Below, piece by piece: positions 22,038-32,614 of a stretch of 64,000 nt of DNA; the first letter of the stretch is position 1; each line of letters starts with the position of its first letter. The notes beneath the pieces were generated by a model. The model was not told where the DNA came from and did no database searches. It saw nothing but the letters and a program-made list of their open reading frames with translations. The translations under genes were made by a program, and so were the position numbers. Source of the DNA: Cylindrobasidium torrendii FP15055 ss-10. Lineage: Eukaryota > Basidiomycota > Agaricomycetes > Agaricales > Physalacriaceae. The stretch is taken from NCBI GenBank assembly GCA_000934385.1, contig KN880519.1:1-64000 (forward strand). The letters run 5' to 3'.

Positions 22038-25000
22038 CTACCTCCTCTGTCCAGTAATGGAAACTTCCGAATTCGTTCTCCTCAAAAACCCACCTACAAC
22101 GCCCGCCACTGCCTCTGTGATCTGCGACGGTGCCGCCTGCGTCTGCTGGTGCTTCACATAGAATAGGCGCACAGTCGTTGCGTTCCAGATGCCCAGAGGA
22201 GACATGCCTCGTAGATATATCTCGCCCCAGATGAGCGACGTCAACCAGATGATAGATGCATCAGACCACTGCAAATTCGATGAGCATACATATCGTCAAT
22301 GGTAGAACAACAACGGACCATGAATTTCCTCGGGGCTAACGGCGGTGCAGGAGGCAACACACCCTCCAAATCCAATGTGCCCAAGTAATCCGCAATCTCC
22401 GCTGGCGCATTCGTCTTATTTCTCGACGCTTGGTACATCTGCACCTTCGGCAACACCTCCGATATCATCAACATGATTGCGTCCAGCGGGAGACCTTCCT
22501 GCCACGACGATACCTACAACCATACCACCGTCAAAATTCGCACCGAAGAACAAAGGGCTAGGACTTACCCATTCCTGCGTTGGGATGAAGCCGTTCCTTC
22601 CTACACCCAAAGCCGCAATTCTTTCTGGCGAAAGTTCAATATCGATTGATCCCTCCGCGCGCTCCTTCTGCTTCCCAAGCGCCTTCTCCGAGCGTCCCAC
22701 CGTCTCTGTCGTCGTGGGGCTGTCTGGGAGGGTAGCCGACGTCGAAACAACATCAGAAGCCCCCGCCTCGCTCGACAACTCCTGCGACGACTCAGACATC
22801 AATCGTGCCTTCTCCCCTGCGCTGCTCGTGCTATCGCGCTCCTGGGATTGTCGTGGGCTCTTGACTGTCGCACCAACCTGCTCCTTCAACGCCCGGAGGC
22901 GTTTGATTTCGTATATCCCCTTACCCAATGTGAACGTCCCGAGATCCTCGAAGACTTTGTGCGCTGAGAGGATACCGTAGACAAGGTTTGGGTTCTCCGC
23001 GAGATGGTGCTGGATTACGCCGTTGAACATTTCAAGCCTGTGCGGTCATTAGCTGGCTGATTTTTCACTTGTAGTTGTGTATGTCATACATGAAGAACAG
23101 CAGACGCGGGTGTCCTTCGTCCGACAGCAAGAACATGGGATTAGAGAAAGATGTGATGAGCTGGATAAGCCGTGTCGACGATGTCACGCTCAGTTTCTGG
23201 AAGTAAGGTGCCAAGTTGGACAAGGTGATGACCAGCGCAGGGTACAATGCGTTGAGCGAGCCGCTCGTTGTTGCTACGATGGAATAAATGGACTACGAGA
23301 ACATGTAAGCAGCAGCTACAGCAAGGTAAGGAGAACGAACGTGGATGAGGAAATCCGTTGCTGTCCCCGGAACAGCCCATTTAGATGGCACCTGTAAGGT
23401 GAGCGGTCGGGACAGTTGTGCGCCAAAGGCCGGCTCAGCGGACAATGATTGGAGGATGTATGAAAGGGTACGGCAGACTCCGTGTTGCTCTGGGTGCAAG
23501 TGAGCAAGCTAGATGGAAACAGGGATGGAAACCTACGAGGCTTGTCCTTAATTTCTAGATTGTAGCAAAGCAAGGCAGCAACCATGTCCATCGAACGCTC
23601 GTGCTCGAGAAGGTAGACACGGAATTTCTGACAAGTCAGATGCGGTAAAACAGGAGGAAAGTAAAGCACACCTTGTTCAATTCCAGCACCTTCCATAGTA
23701 ATAAGATCGTCTCTGTCATGTACGGCAGAGCCTTTTGTGCACCGGGAAGCATGTTGTTTGAAGCAGCAAGGTGGCGGCCAAAGATTCCCATCATGCCTTC
23801 CATGATGAAAGCAAAATCCTGTGTACGGTGCAGTTTCATCAAGAAGTATCTAAAGGCGTTGGTCTTTGCTGTGGGCTGCTCTGTAGTCTCTACGTCGCGC
23901 GCAGATCCACTTTGGAAATCCAGGATTGCAAGAAGGGTTTGTAACGAGGTCGACACCAGTGTCGACCGAGAATCCTCGCCCTTGAACACCAGATGGTTGT
24001 ATGGAAGGCGCCCAGCCATACTGCTGAGCGTGGAGTGGTTTATATTTGAGTTCATGGCAGTGTTGAGAAGAGAACACAAAATGGTAAGGACATCGCGGCG
24101 CGGTAGCTTCTGGACGAGATGCAGGGAATATAGCGATGGCTTATTGAAGAGAGACGATGGGGGCACGTATATTTGTCGCGACAGGAGGATGAGCAGCAGC
24201 CGCAGGACTTCCGTTTTGTTGCTGTCAAACTGAGTTGATACGCCTGGGTCGGTCGCTGACCCAACTCCCTTCTCCCTGTTGCGTGTAAGCAGGATTCAGG
24301 TGATGGGCCGTGGGAAACGCACCAAATGGTAAAGTTGATCTTGTGGTGGTCGACTTGAAGCTTGGTGGGCACGGTGAAGCCACAACAGTACATCAGGTCG
24401 ACGATAGCCCCGAACAGCTTTTCGCCGAGCGATGGCGCCGTCTTCTTGGGTGTGGAGGCTACCGACGGTTTGGCGCTCTCCCCATCGCTTTCGTCTTCGT
24501 CGTCTATCACAAACTGCGGCGGTTGCGCAGCTTCGTCGATATCATCGGGCAATTCCTCTCGTTTCCAAAGCACTTCCACTTCGAATACGCTAGATTCGCC
24601 TTCTACCTCGAATACAACCGGCAATACGCGTTGGAGGACCCGCAGGCAGTTGAGGACTTCCTTTGTAGTGTTGCGCTCACCGGTTGCGGCCTTCATGAAT
24701 GCCAGTGCATTGTTTGGTGGTGGATTGGGGAACGTGTGATCCGAAAGCAGTGTGAAGAGCTTGGCACAGATAACCCGTATGAGTGTGGCGATATTCTCTG
24801 GTGCATCCAACAATGCGCGACGAACTGGGAGGAGATTTAGCACCAATACGGACGTCCTTTTCGATATGCGCACTGTCGCCAGGTGTAATCAGCGAGTACA
24901 CCTCGGATGCCGAGTCGAAGAGAAGGGTGTATTGATCCCAGTAGTTGTCGGCGTCTGCGATATTCTTGGGATGATGAGTGACGGTAAAGTGTTGGGCAGT

Positions 25001-25122
25001 CCACGCACCCGTTGCGTCGCAAGCCTAGCCAGGCCTCCAGGATGACTGCGAAATCCTAGCTTCTGCGCATCTGGAAGCAGCCCTAATGGCGCCGTGAACC
25101 TCTGTGGGAGTGCGGAGAACAT
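22038..25122 (-). CDS. HID1: HID1-family protein (Golgi/secretory trafficking)
   Basis: A multi-exon gene matching the HID1 (high-temperature-induced dauer formation 1) family, large helical proteins peripherally bound to the Golgi. Supporting blocks are NIADADNYWDQYTLLFDS (compare DDAFWNQFWT in animals), ITPGDIRRALLDAPENIATL made by a 49-nt intron, IVDLMYCCGFTVP, NHLVFKGEDSRSTLVSTSLQ, MTETILLLWKVLELNK, LSNLAPYFQKLS and the C-terminal WNATTVRLF. A Ser/Glu-rich insertion lies near 22.6-22.9 kb. The N terminus is uncertain. A start at 25122 needs a 44-nt intron, and it lacks the MG myristoylation start of animal HID1. Family identity is more secure than the 5' end. Confidence 0.78.
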
Positions 25123-25995
25123 TGGTGGTGTAAAGCAAAGTGCCGGCGGCAATAGCGATGGAAGCTAATCGTGCTGACGAGTTCATCAGTTCGAATTCCA
25201 ATCAAATCGTCACGTTACCCACAGGTTATTCCTGTTTTTTGAACTTTTGAATTGGAACACTTTCTCGTCTCTGCAGCACGTTCATTCACATTGAGGGCTG
25301 AGAATGATGTATGTATGAACGCCTCTGGGTTACAGCAGATCCTACAAATCTCTCAATCTAGCCGGCATCGTCACAGCTACATAGTACGTTCAGAGGCCCG
25401 TGTTGGAGCTCAACAAGTCAAAGGGAGCCAGTTGGCTGAAGAAACTATCATACCACCAGCTATCTATCAGTATGTATGTGCATGCTCCATGTCGGGCTAC
25501 AGTGACTGCAATACTCTCACTGGAATCGATTGGTCAAGCACTCAGGTTGGCCTCGTGTAAGTACAACGCTGTGGTCGTCTGGTTTCAAAACAGAGTTATC
25601 GATATCTACTTACCCCGGAATTCTGAACTGAATTTTGATGAGCCTCGAGGCGACCAGCGAAGAGGCGAACCTATTCAGCTGGACTCACTGGAACGAGCCA
25701 TCCCATGACTTGTGCTCAGACTGTGGCGGAATGTTGATACAGACTCAGCTTCTGGACTTCTGAACCTGCGTACGGTCAACCTTGGCTTTCATAAGCGAGG
25801 CGGACTCCGGAGCGAACGACGGAATTGCCTGGACCAATGGATGGCGAATGTTCATGCGAAATGACAACGTTGGAGAAGCTTCAAGTTACAAGAAAAGCAC
25901 TGTTTTTCTGCATTTCGTGTACCACAGCAGACACAGCGCGCAGTGGCACCCGACGATCGTTCCATTCGAACCAAGAAGCGATATCCTCAATATCT
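25123..25995. other. intergenic between divergent genes
   Basis: 0.9 kb between HID1 and the upstream region of the SreA-like gene, which are transcribed divergently. No exon is seen; it should contain the HID1 promoter. Confidence 0.4.
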
Positions 25996-26144
25996 TTATC
26001 GCCCGCTGTGTGAGAAGATAAGATTCTGATAAGATCCGGGATTGGAGCTGCATTGGTGCCGTGTGTCATGATTAGCTTATCGCATGACCGAGAATGGCAG
26101 GAAATTGATATTCAGCCGATATGATTGGACGAGACGATTGATAA
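25996..26144. promoter_or_regulatory. cluster of five GATA motifs upstream of the SreA-like gene
   Basis: GATAA or its complement TTATC occurs at 25996-26000, 26017-26021, 26028-26032, 26077-26081 and 26140-26144, five times in about 150 bp. The third is embedded in TTCTGATAA, one base from the SreA-site consensus ATCWGATAA. The cluster lies 290-440 bp before the proposed start codon of a GATA-factor gene. Regulation is inferred from motif density only. Confidence 0.5.
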
Positions 26145-26433
26145 GGGCGCCGCCGGTGATCAGAGAACCCCGACAGTGCGAGGCTTGACCTGGAACTCGA
26201 GCAGTGCGACGCTCACTTTGCGACTTTCACCGTCCTATTTTCCTACGACGAACAGCCCGTCGTGCAGAAGTACCGCGACCGACAGACCGAGAGTATTGGA
26301 CAGGAATCGATTCCCCGCATTTTTGTATCCGAGGTGCGTTGAATCTGCGCGTCTTCGGAGGGCCCTTGATGCTCAATCCACCCAGCGCCTCCAATCCTAG
26401 CCAAACGCATTCGAATAAAATAAAGCAACGGGG

Positions 26434-28964
26434 ATGATGGTGGTAGAACCGCAGATAATGAACCTGCCGATACATTCGCCAGACGGACCTCATGGTTAGT
26501 GCAGCTTAGCTCTATCCCACCTGCTCCATGAGCTCTGCTTCGCTCCATTTTCTCTCCACCGCCGTCTGTATCCTCAAAAAGATGTCCCCGCTCCGCCGAC
26601 CATTATTTTCGTGACAACGGCCGTCATTGAGAGGCGTAGTCCCAAATCGTACTTGGGCCGAGCTCTCACGGCAGAAAGCGAGATAATCAGCAGTAGAACG
26701 AGGCGTTTGCGATTAGCGTTGCGACTATGTACATGACTGGCGGCGCCATCTAACCCTCTATCCACGACACATACACGCCACTTCCGCACTGTTCTTGATA
26801 TCAAGACACGCAGTGTCGAACCCGTCTCACTATTTATCTTTTTGTGCCAGTTTCCCTAAACCTCATCTATAACATGTTACACCCAAGGCGCTTCCCTTGA
26901 GACCATTACTGACATTTTTTATCTATGCAGAACACAAGCGTGGCCCAAGCCTTTCACGGGCGTCATCAACATCAACATCGCCAGTAGCCACTCCTCGTAC
27001 TCCCAGTGGATTGTCGACGCACACAGCGATCCAGACGCCTCAAATTAGTGCGAGCGGTGTCCATGCAACGCCGCCTGGCGACCGGCATGCTGGTGGAACG
27101 TGTCCTGGGGATGGTAGATGCGATGGGACTGGCGGGACTGCCGCGTGTTCTGGATGTCCTACGTATAATAATGGTGCGGGTGCAAGTGGACAGCAAGCAG
27201 TTAGTGTACCACGTTCAAACGTAAACGGTGAGTCTCCATCTCCCCGTCAATCTTACGCCCATCCTTTCCTTGTTTACCTTTTTGGACTCGTCGTGTTCCC
27301 ATGAGGACCGTGTGAGCTTGCCACTGACGCTGACTCAGACTCCCCGACGTATCTCAACGCGTACACTCATCCCGACTCGTACAACTCCGGACTTTCGCTG
27401 AGGGGATTGGAAATGGAAATGCAAGAGAAGAGCAAACAACATGGGCACAATGGATCGTCGACAAATGGTCAGTTTTTATATCATTTCATTCCCCGCCCCG
27501 CCTGTCCTCAGACGCCCTCGACCGCGCTTGAGCCTCATGCTCACAATGCCCGCCTCGCAGCCGCCGGTCCGTCTCAACCTACCCAGCCAGGATCACCTGA
27601 GGGACGCCGGACGCCCCGACAGAGTGTGGGTGCGCTAAGCTGTGTGAACTGCGGCACAAGTACCACCCCGCTTTGGCGTCGGGACGAACAAGGAAACAAC
27701 ATCTGCAATGCCTGTGGTACGCGCCATCTTCTATCATTCTCCTTTTTTTCTCCCTTGTCTACCTTTATCGTTCTTTCATTTCCTTTTGCGCTCGTCGCTG
27801 GCCTCCGGCGCGATGACTGAGATGGTTCCCCACGCGAGGATCGGATCTTATCTGATACTCCGCGGTTTGATGCACGTTCCCGTGTTTTCCCTTCCTGCTT
27901 CCAGCTCCCCAGACCCAGACTGCTTCTCGTTGGTCTGTAGGCTCTAATTCATGTTCATGATCTTGGCGTTTAACCGTATTGTTCGTGATGCGCCTGCCAC
28001 TGCTTTCCGCCTCCTGTTGGTCCTGTGTGTTGGCTTACCCTTTTCTCTGCAGGACTATATCTCAAACTGCACGGGACTCAGCGACCCAATTCTATGAAGA
28101 AGGGGGTGATTAAACGACGAAAACGCGTACCAGCTGGTGTTGCTGCTCAAGGCGGTCAAGCTACAGAACAAGCAGCGCTTATGTCGGACCAGGCGGCTGA
28201 CCGGGCAGCCGCGGAAGCGCTCGTTGGCCTCGGCGAAGATTCCGAAGGAGATACTGTACGTGGGTTCGTTCTCACCGTATTCTCATACTCAAGACAGCTG
28301 TTTTCAGCCCTCACATGAAGATGGACCGCGCCGTAAGCGACAGCGGAGGACGAAGGAGGCTGAAGGCGAAGAGCGACGACCGAGTCCATTCATTAACGCA
28401 GTACATGGCGGACTCGAGCTTCCGCCACTAGTGGGCAGGACACAAACGCCGCACGGTGCTCGGACACATAGTCCACATGCTGGCGGTCCTGGCGCGCCAC
28501 CGATGGGATACGTCGGTGTCGGGTTGCCGCCGCCTCATACGCTGCATATGCTTCATGGTGGCAACGGATTACTTCCTTTGCATGGTGGGGCCCTACCGCC
28601 TCCAGCAAGTGGGATGGTATCAGTAGAGGACTTGCAACGACATTACGAGGCACTCGGGCAAGAGAGAGCGCGGTTGAGAGAGTTGCTGGATAGAACGGAG
28701 CGGATTATGGGAGACGTGCGACAAGGCATAGAGGATATGCAGTCGGGGGGCATTGGGGCGGTCGAACTACGCGGCTCAAGAGGAACGACGGGTCCTGGCA
28801 GCCATGCAGATATGCGTCGAGATTCTGCAGACCCGAGGCATGGCGCTCCTCCTCCTCAGCTTGCGGGCCCTGGTGTTACCCCTGCGCCAACGGCAATGTT
28901 GTTAAAGAGAAAGGAGAGGGAGGAGGGCTCTGGTGGACGCGGCAGCGTTTGGGCTACAGATTAG
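26434..28964 (+). CDS. sreA: SreA/Urbs1/Cir1-type GATA factor (iron-responsive repressor)
   Basis: Five exons give 531 aa: 26434-26494, 26931-27227, 27339-27716, 28053-28255, 28308-28964, with all phases consistent. Residues ~78-96 carry the diagnostic Cys-rich block [19 protein letters not shown] (C-x5-C-x8-C-x2-C), which in SreA, Urbs1 and Cir1 senses iron. One GATA finger follows at ~220-244 (CVNC...CNAC, with [20 protein letters not shown] and the basic tail [11 protein letters not shown]). The C terminus has a coiled-coil-like segment, [20 protein letters not shown]. Ascomycete SreA has two GATA fingers. Only one is seen here, as in Cryptococcus Cir1. Family members repress siderophore and iron-uptake genes under iron sufficiency. 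The first exon and its 436-nt intron are the least certain part. Confidence 0.85.
27848..27856 (-). promoter_or_regulatory. perfect SreA-type site ATCWGATAA in intron of the SreA-like gene
   Basis: TTATCTGAT on plus is ATCAGATAA on minus, an exact fit to the site reported for ascomycete SreA. It lies in the 336-nt intron that interrupts the GATA-finger coding region. Confidence 0.45.
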
Positions 28965-30041
28965 GCGCGCGGCGAAACAGACGGGCACTTCAAAGGATGT
29001 GGCCTGCGTCGACAGATATGGTGTTTGGAAAGGCTTTGGCCCTGCTATGTATGTGTATGTGCTATTGATTTTTTTTATAAATACGATAAGCCTCGGTTTC
29101 TGTAACGTATAGTGCCGGCCTAGTGATTTATTCTTGATATTATTCTACGTGCTACTTATAAGGATATAGCTGCGTCTACCCCCCGCCCTTGACAATAATA
29201 TGGGCCAGTTTATAGATTTTATAGCTTCACGGCGATACGCTCAGTAGCTGAAGCGGTGAAGTCTGGCTGGTGCAAGCTGGTGCAGCAAAGCTGATCGGTG
29301 ATTACCAATTGCAAGGAACCTTTCTTGCCTTCTACAACCATGATCGGAATCGCTACTGTAGTATCCTTGACAAGTGCAACCGCAAAAACGGCTTCATGTA
29401 TGTGTTTGATTGATTCCCGAAGGCGTGAAGCTACTCAGAGGTTATGTCAATGAAATCGACAGCGCAGCATCGGGGAGAGGCGATTTGGGCTAGGGTTGCA
29501 AGGCGAGGTATCTCGGATGAGGGAAACTCAACTACAGATTTCCAGAAAGAGAGGACGAGAAACGATTCTAGGAACTTTCAGGCTCTGGATGGGTAGGAAA
29601 TCGGACCCCACGATGTGGTGGCAGTAGATCCTGACGTTCTCTCGATGCACATCGCTGTGTCGAGGTCTGCATGCCTGCGAATGGATGATGCAATGACGGC
29701 CAGGAATCGACCCCAGTTTCAAGCATCTCACGCCTCGGCGCGTGTAGTGCCACTCAAATTCCGCGGCGCGTTGAAGCCACGTGAACGCGATAGAAGTGGA
29801 AGACCACCGACGGCCGCCCTTCCAAACTCTGGGGTCCAATTTTCGAGCTCTTTTCGGCGTTTTCGCCTGCCCCACATGTCTCCGCAGGTCGGGTGTTCGC
29901 ACAGAGTGTCACTCTGAAGCTTCTTTCAAGGTAAGCTTTTGACGTGGTAGCTGCCCGAGATCGTCTCCAAAGTTCTGCGACGCGAAAAATACATTGATCA
30001 GGCGCATGCACTGGCACCGATGAAGGTACCGAGAACCTTTG
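28965..30041. other. intergenic, no gene seen
   Basis: 1.1 kb between the SreA-like gene and the tyrosinase promoter. No supported exon, RNA or repeat. Confidence 0.4.
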
Positions 30042-30047
30042 TATAAA
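30042..30047 (+). promoter_or_regulatory. TATA box of the tyrosinase gene
   Basis: TATAAA lies 61 bp before the tyrosinase start codon, in an otherwise mixed-composition promoter. Confidence 0.6.
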
Positions 30048-30102
30048 GACGCTGCCAAGTTTTAGAGTACTTATCTCATCCCCCAACTTTCGTTCTCTCA
30101 CA

Positions 30103-32129
30103 ATGGGTCCCTCTATTCTTATTACTGGTCCTCCATTCACTGGTGCCGAGGAAGAACGCCGTCCGAACCGTCTCAACATCTTCGACCTCGTTCAGGACGA
30201 AACGCAGTTCTCGCTTTACATCCAGGCTCTGCGTGCGTCCCACTTCTGGTGCTATGCATCGTCCTGACTCCTGACATCGACATCTTTCGCAGGGAACATA
30301 CTGAATCGCCCTGAAGATGGGATTGATTCGTTCTATGCAGTGGCTGGGATCCACGGCTACCCGTATGAAGAATGGAACGACTCTGGTGCCGCTAGCCCTC
30401 CGCCCAGAACCCGCGCGATGGGATATTGCACTCACCGAAACACACTCTTTCCGACTTGGCACCGTCCTTACATGTTCTTTTTCGAGGTATTCGTCGACGT
30501 CTGTCTCAATCCTTCCTGTATCTAACAAGCTTTCAGCAACTCATTCAAGCCGAGGCCGCAAAAATAGCAGATACCTATTCGCCAGATCTCCGAACTCGCT
30601 TCCAGGACGCTGCCAGGGTCCTTCGCCAACCGTTCTGGGACTGGGCATCCGATGCCCTCCCGCCTGTTGAAGTATACAAGCTCGATACTGTCGACTACCT
30701 TGCGCCAAATGGGAACCGTGCGACCATGCAGAATCCGTTCAGGCGCTACGCGTTCAAGAATGGCTCAAACGATCGCTTCCCGAATGCACCGTATTACCGG
30801 TGGCCCACTACGCTTCGACAGCCGACAAGCACCCGTGCAAGCGCGACCGATGATATTCGCCAGCTGGAAAAGTACGCGCCACCTTCAGTTCGCTATTTTG
30901 TGCCCATCTTCATGGTATCGCAGAAAACTCCAGAAGAATGGAGACACGATCCGCTCCAGGATATTCAACACGCTCACCACCATCCACGATTGGCCTCGCT
31001 TTAGCAACTCGCGTACCCAGAGTGACTCCTCCGCGGATAGTATCGAGGCCATCCATGACGATATACATGTCCTTGTCGGTGGACAAGGTCATATGGGTGA
31101 TATCAGCACCGCTGGTGAGCGTCGACGACCTGCACAAACCAATGAATCCTTGCTCACCTTCACCTAGGATTTGACCCGATTTTCTATCTCCACCACAGCA
31201 ACGTCGACCGCATGATTGCTCTCTGGTCTGCGCTAAACCCCGGGGTCTGGGTCTCTCAGGACACTGAACCGGTCGGTACTTGGACCATCCAAGCGAATTC
31301 TCCCATAGGAGTCGCAAGCGGTACACTCGTTCGCTCCATTTCCCTATAACAATGCTCATTTCATCACTGGATGTGCAGATTTGACTCCGTTTTGGCGTAC
31401 AAACACGACGTATTGGAACTCGAACGACGTTCTCACCACCGCCGTGGGCGGATACACCTACCCGGACTTCAACGGCCTCAGCATGTCGGCGTCGGCAGCA
31501 GAGACGCAGTCCGCGATCGTTGCACGTGTGGAAGAGCTCTATGGACGTGAGCGACGCAACACCGTTGCTGATGATACGCTGGTGTGGGACTGGCAAGCCC
31601 GTGTGTCGTTCAACCCGCAGGAGTACGGCTCCAGCTACGAGGTGATGATATTTGTGGGAGATGTGCCGACAGATTCGACACAATGGTATGATTCCGATAG
31701 CTATGTTGGTTCGCGGTATGCATGGGCCAATAGGTACGTTTGATTTAATGGACTTTCCTTTGCTGGTTTAATGATCCTTCCAGCCTTATGACAGAAGAGC
31801 CAGAGCTGCATGTCGAGACCTCGGGATATATTCCTCTCACAGATGCCCTGTCAGCGCACAACCTTACTTCTCTCGCCCCCGACGACGTGACGCCCTATGT
31901 CGGCCAAGCACTTTCGTGGGGCGTTCAGACTGTGTGTTCATTCTTTATACTTGAGGCATGGCTCTGATGTTTGAATTAGACGATGGGAGAGGTTATTCCT
32001 TGTGCGAATTTGACTTCACTGAGCGTGACGGTTATGGGGACCCAGACCATGGCGGGCGGGGTAGTGGAGTCCCAGCTTTTCGGCGGTATTGGAGCAGGTT
32101 GTGCTGGTAGTATAGGGATTTCTGCATAG
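30103..32129 (+). CDS. tyrosinase (polyphenol oxidase, type-3 copper enzyme)
   Basis: Eight exons give 551 aa: 30103-30232, 30293-30486, 30537-30871, 30924-31114, 31168-31320, 31379-31733, 31784-31931, 31980-32129, and the total is in frame. The copper-A site shows AGIHGYP, then [20 protein letters not shown]. The CTH motif is the Cys-His thioether pair of fungal tyrosinases. Copper B shows EAIHDDIH and then [15 protein letters not shown]. The C-terminal part resembles the lid domain of latent mushroom tyrosinases, for example [18 protein letters not shown]. There is no signal peptide, so it is likely cytosolic and latent until the lid is cut. It oxidises mono- and diphenols to quinones for melanin. 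Length is similar to Agaricus enzymes. Confidence 0.92.
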
Positions 32130-32561
32130 TACAGCGTTATTTCTCAATCAGATGCGAACGCGCAGCTTTTATACGGGCATCAACCCTTCTGCGAGTCTTG
32201 CCTACTATAGTATTAGAGGTTTGGACAGTTTGGTTCTTGAGGGGTCCGATCATGTTCGGCAGTTCGGCCGCGACTATCCGCTGCTCATCATCCCCGACTG
32301 CCATGACCAGTGACTTAAGTATGTTTATTCCCCTTTGTTTTTCTCGCTCTCCCTAGGCAACGGGAAATATAAGTAGACGCATCCTGCTCCCCGTGGCCTA
32401 CGGCTCAACAGCTCCCGCCATCACCACTCGCCATCGTCTGGCCAAATTCGCCATCGTTCAGAATTTATTGTCAGTCATTCGCCCATGGAACAGCCGTGCG
32501 AGAGCGGATACTTCGAAAACTTCCAGGCGGAAATATCTTGCTCAACCGGCCGCCCTCTGCG
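32130..32561. other. tyrosinase 3' flank and arylsulfotransferase promoter
   Basis: About 430 bp separate the two co-directional genes. No exon is recognised; it should contain the terminator region of one gene and the promoter of the next. Confidence 0.4.
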
Positions 32562-32569
32562 TATAAAAA
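32562..32569 (+). promoter_or_regulatory. TATA box of the arylsulfotransferase-like gene
   Basis: TATAAAAA lies 53 bp before the start codon, a spacing close to that at the tyrosinase gene upstream. Confidence 0.6.
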
Positions 32570-32614
32570 GAGGACAGTGGAGGGTACTCGTCCACCCTGC
32601 CTTGCCTTGCCGCA

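Noticed and set aside
22477..22980. Plus-strand open frame inside the HID1 gene
   Set aside because: Antisense to the Ser/Glu-rich HID1 insertion.
27468..27511. Possible 44-nt intron (GTCAGT...CTCAG) in the third exon of the SreA-like gene
   Set aside because: Removing it shifts the frame into a stop, whereas reading through leads directly into the GATA finger.
30910..31683. Minus-strand open frame of 257 codons opposite tyrosinase
   Set aside because: Lies opposite copper-B-site exons and has no family signature.
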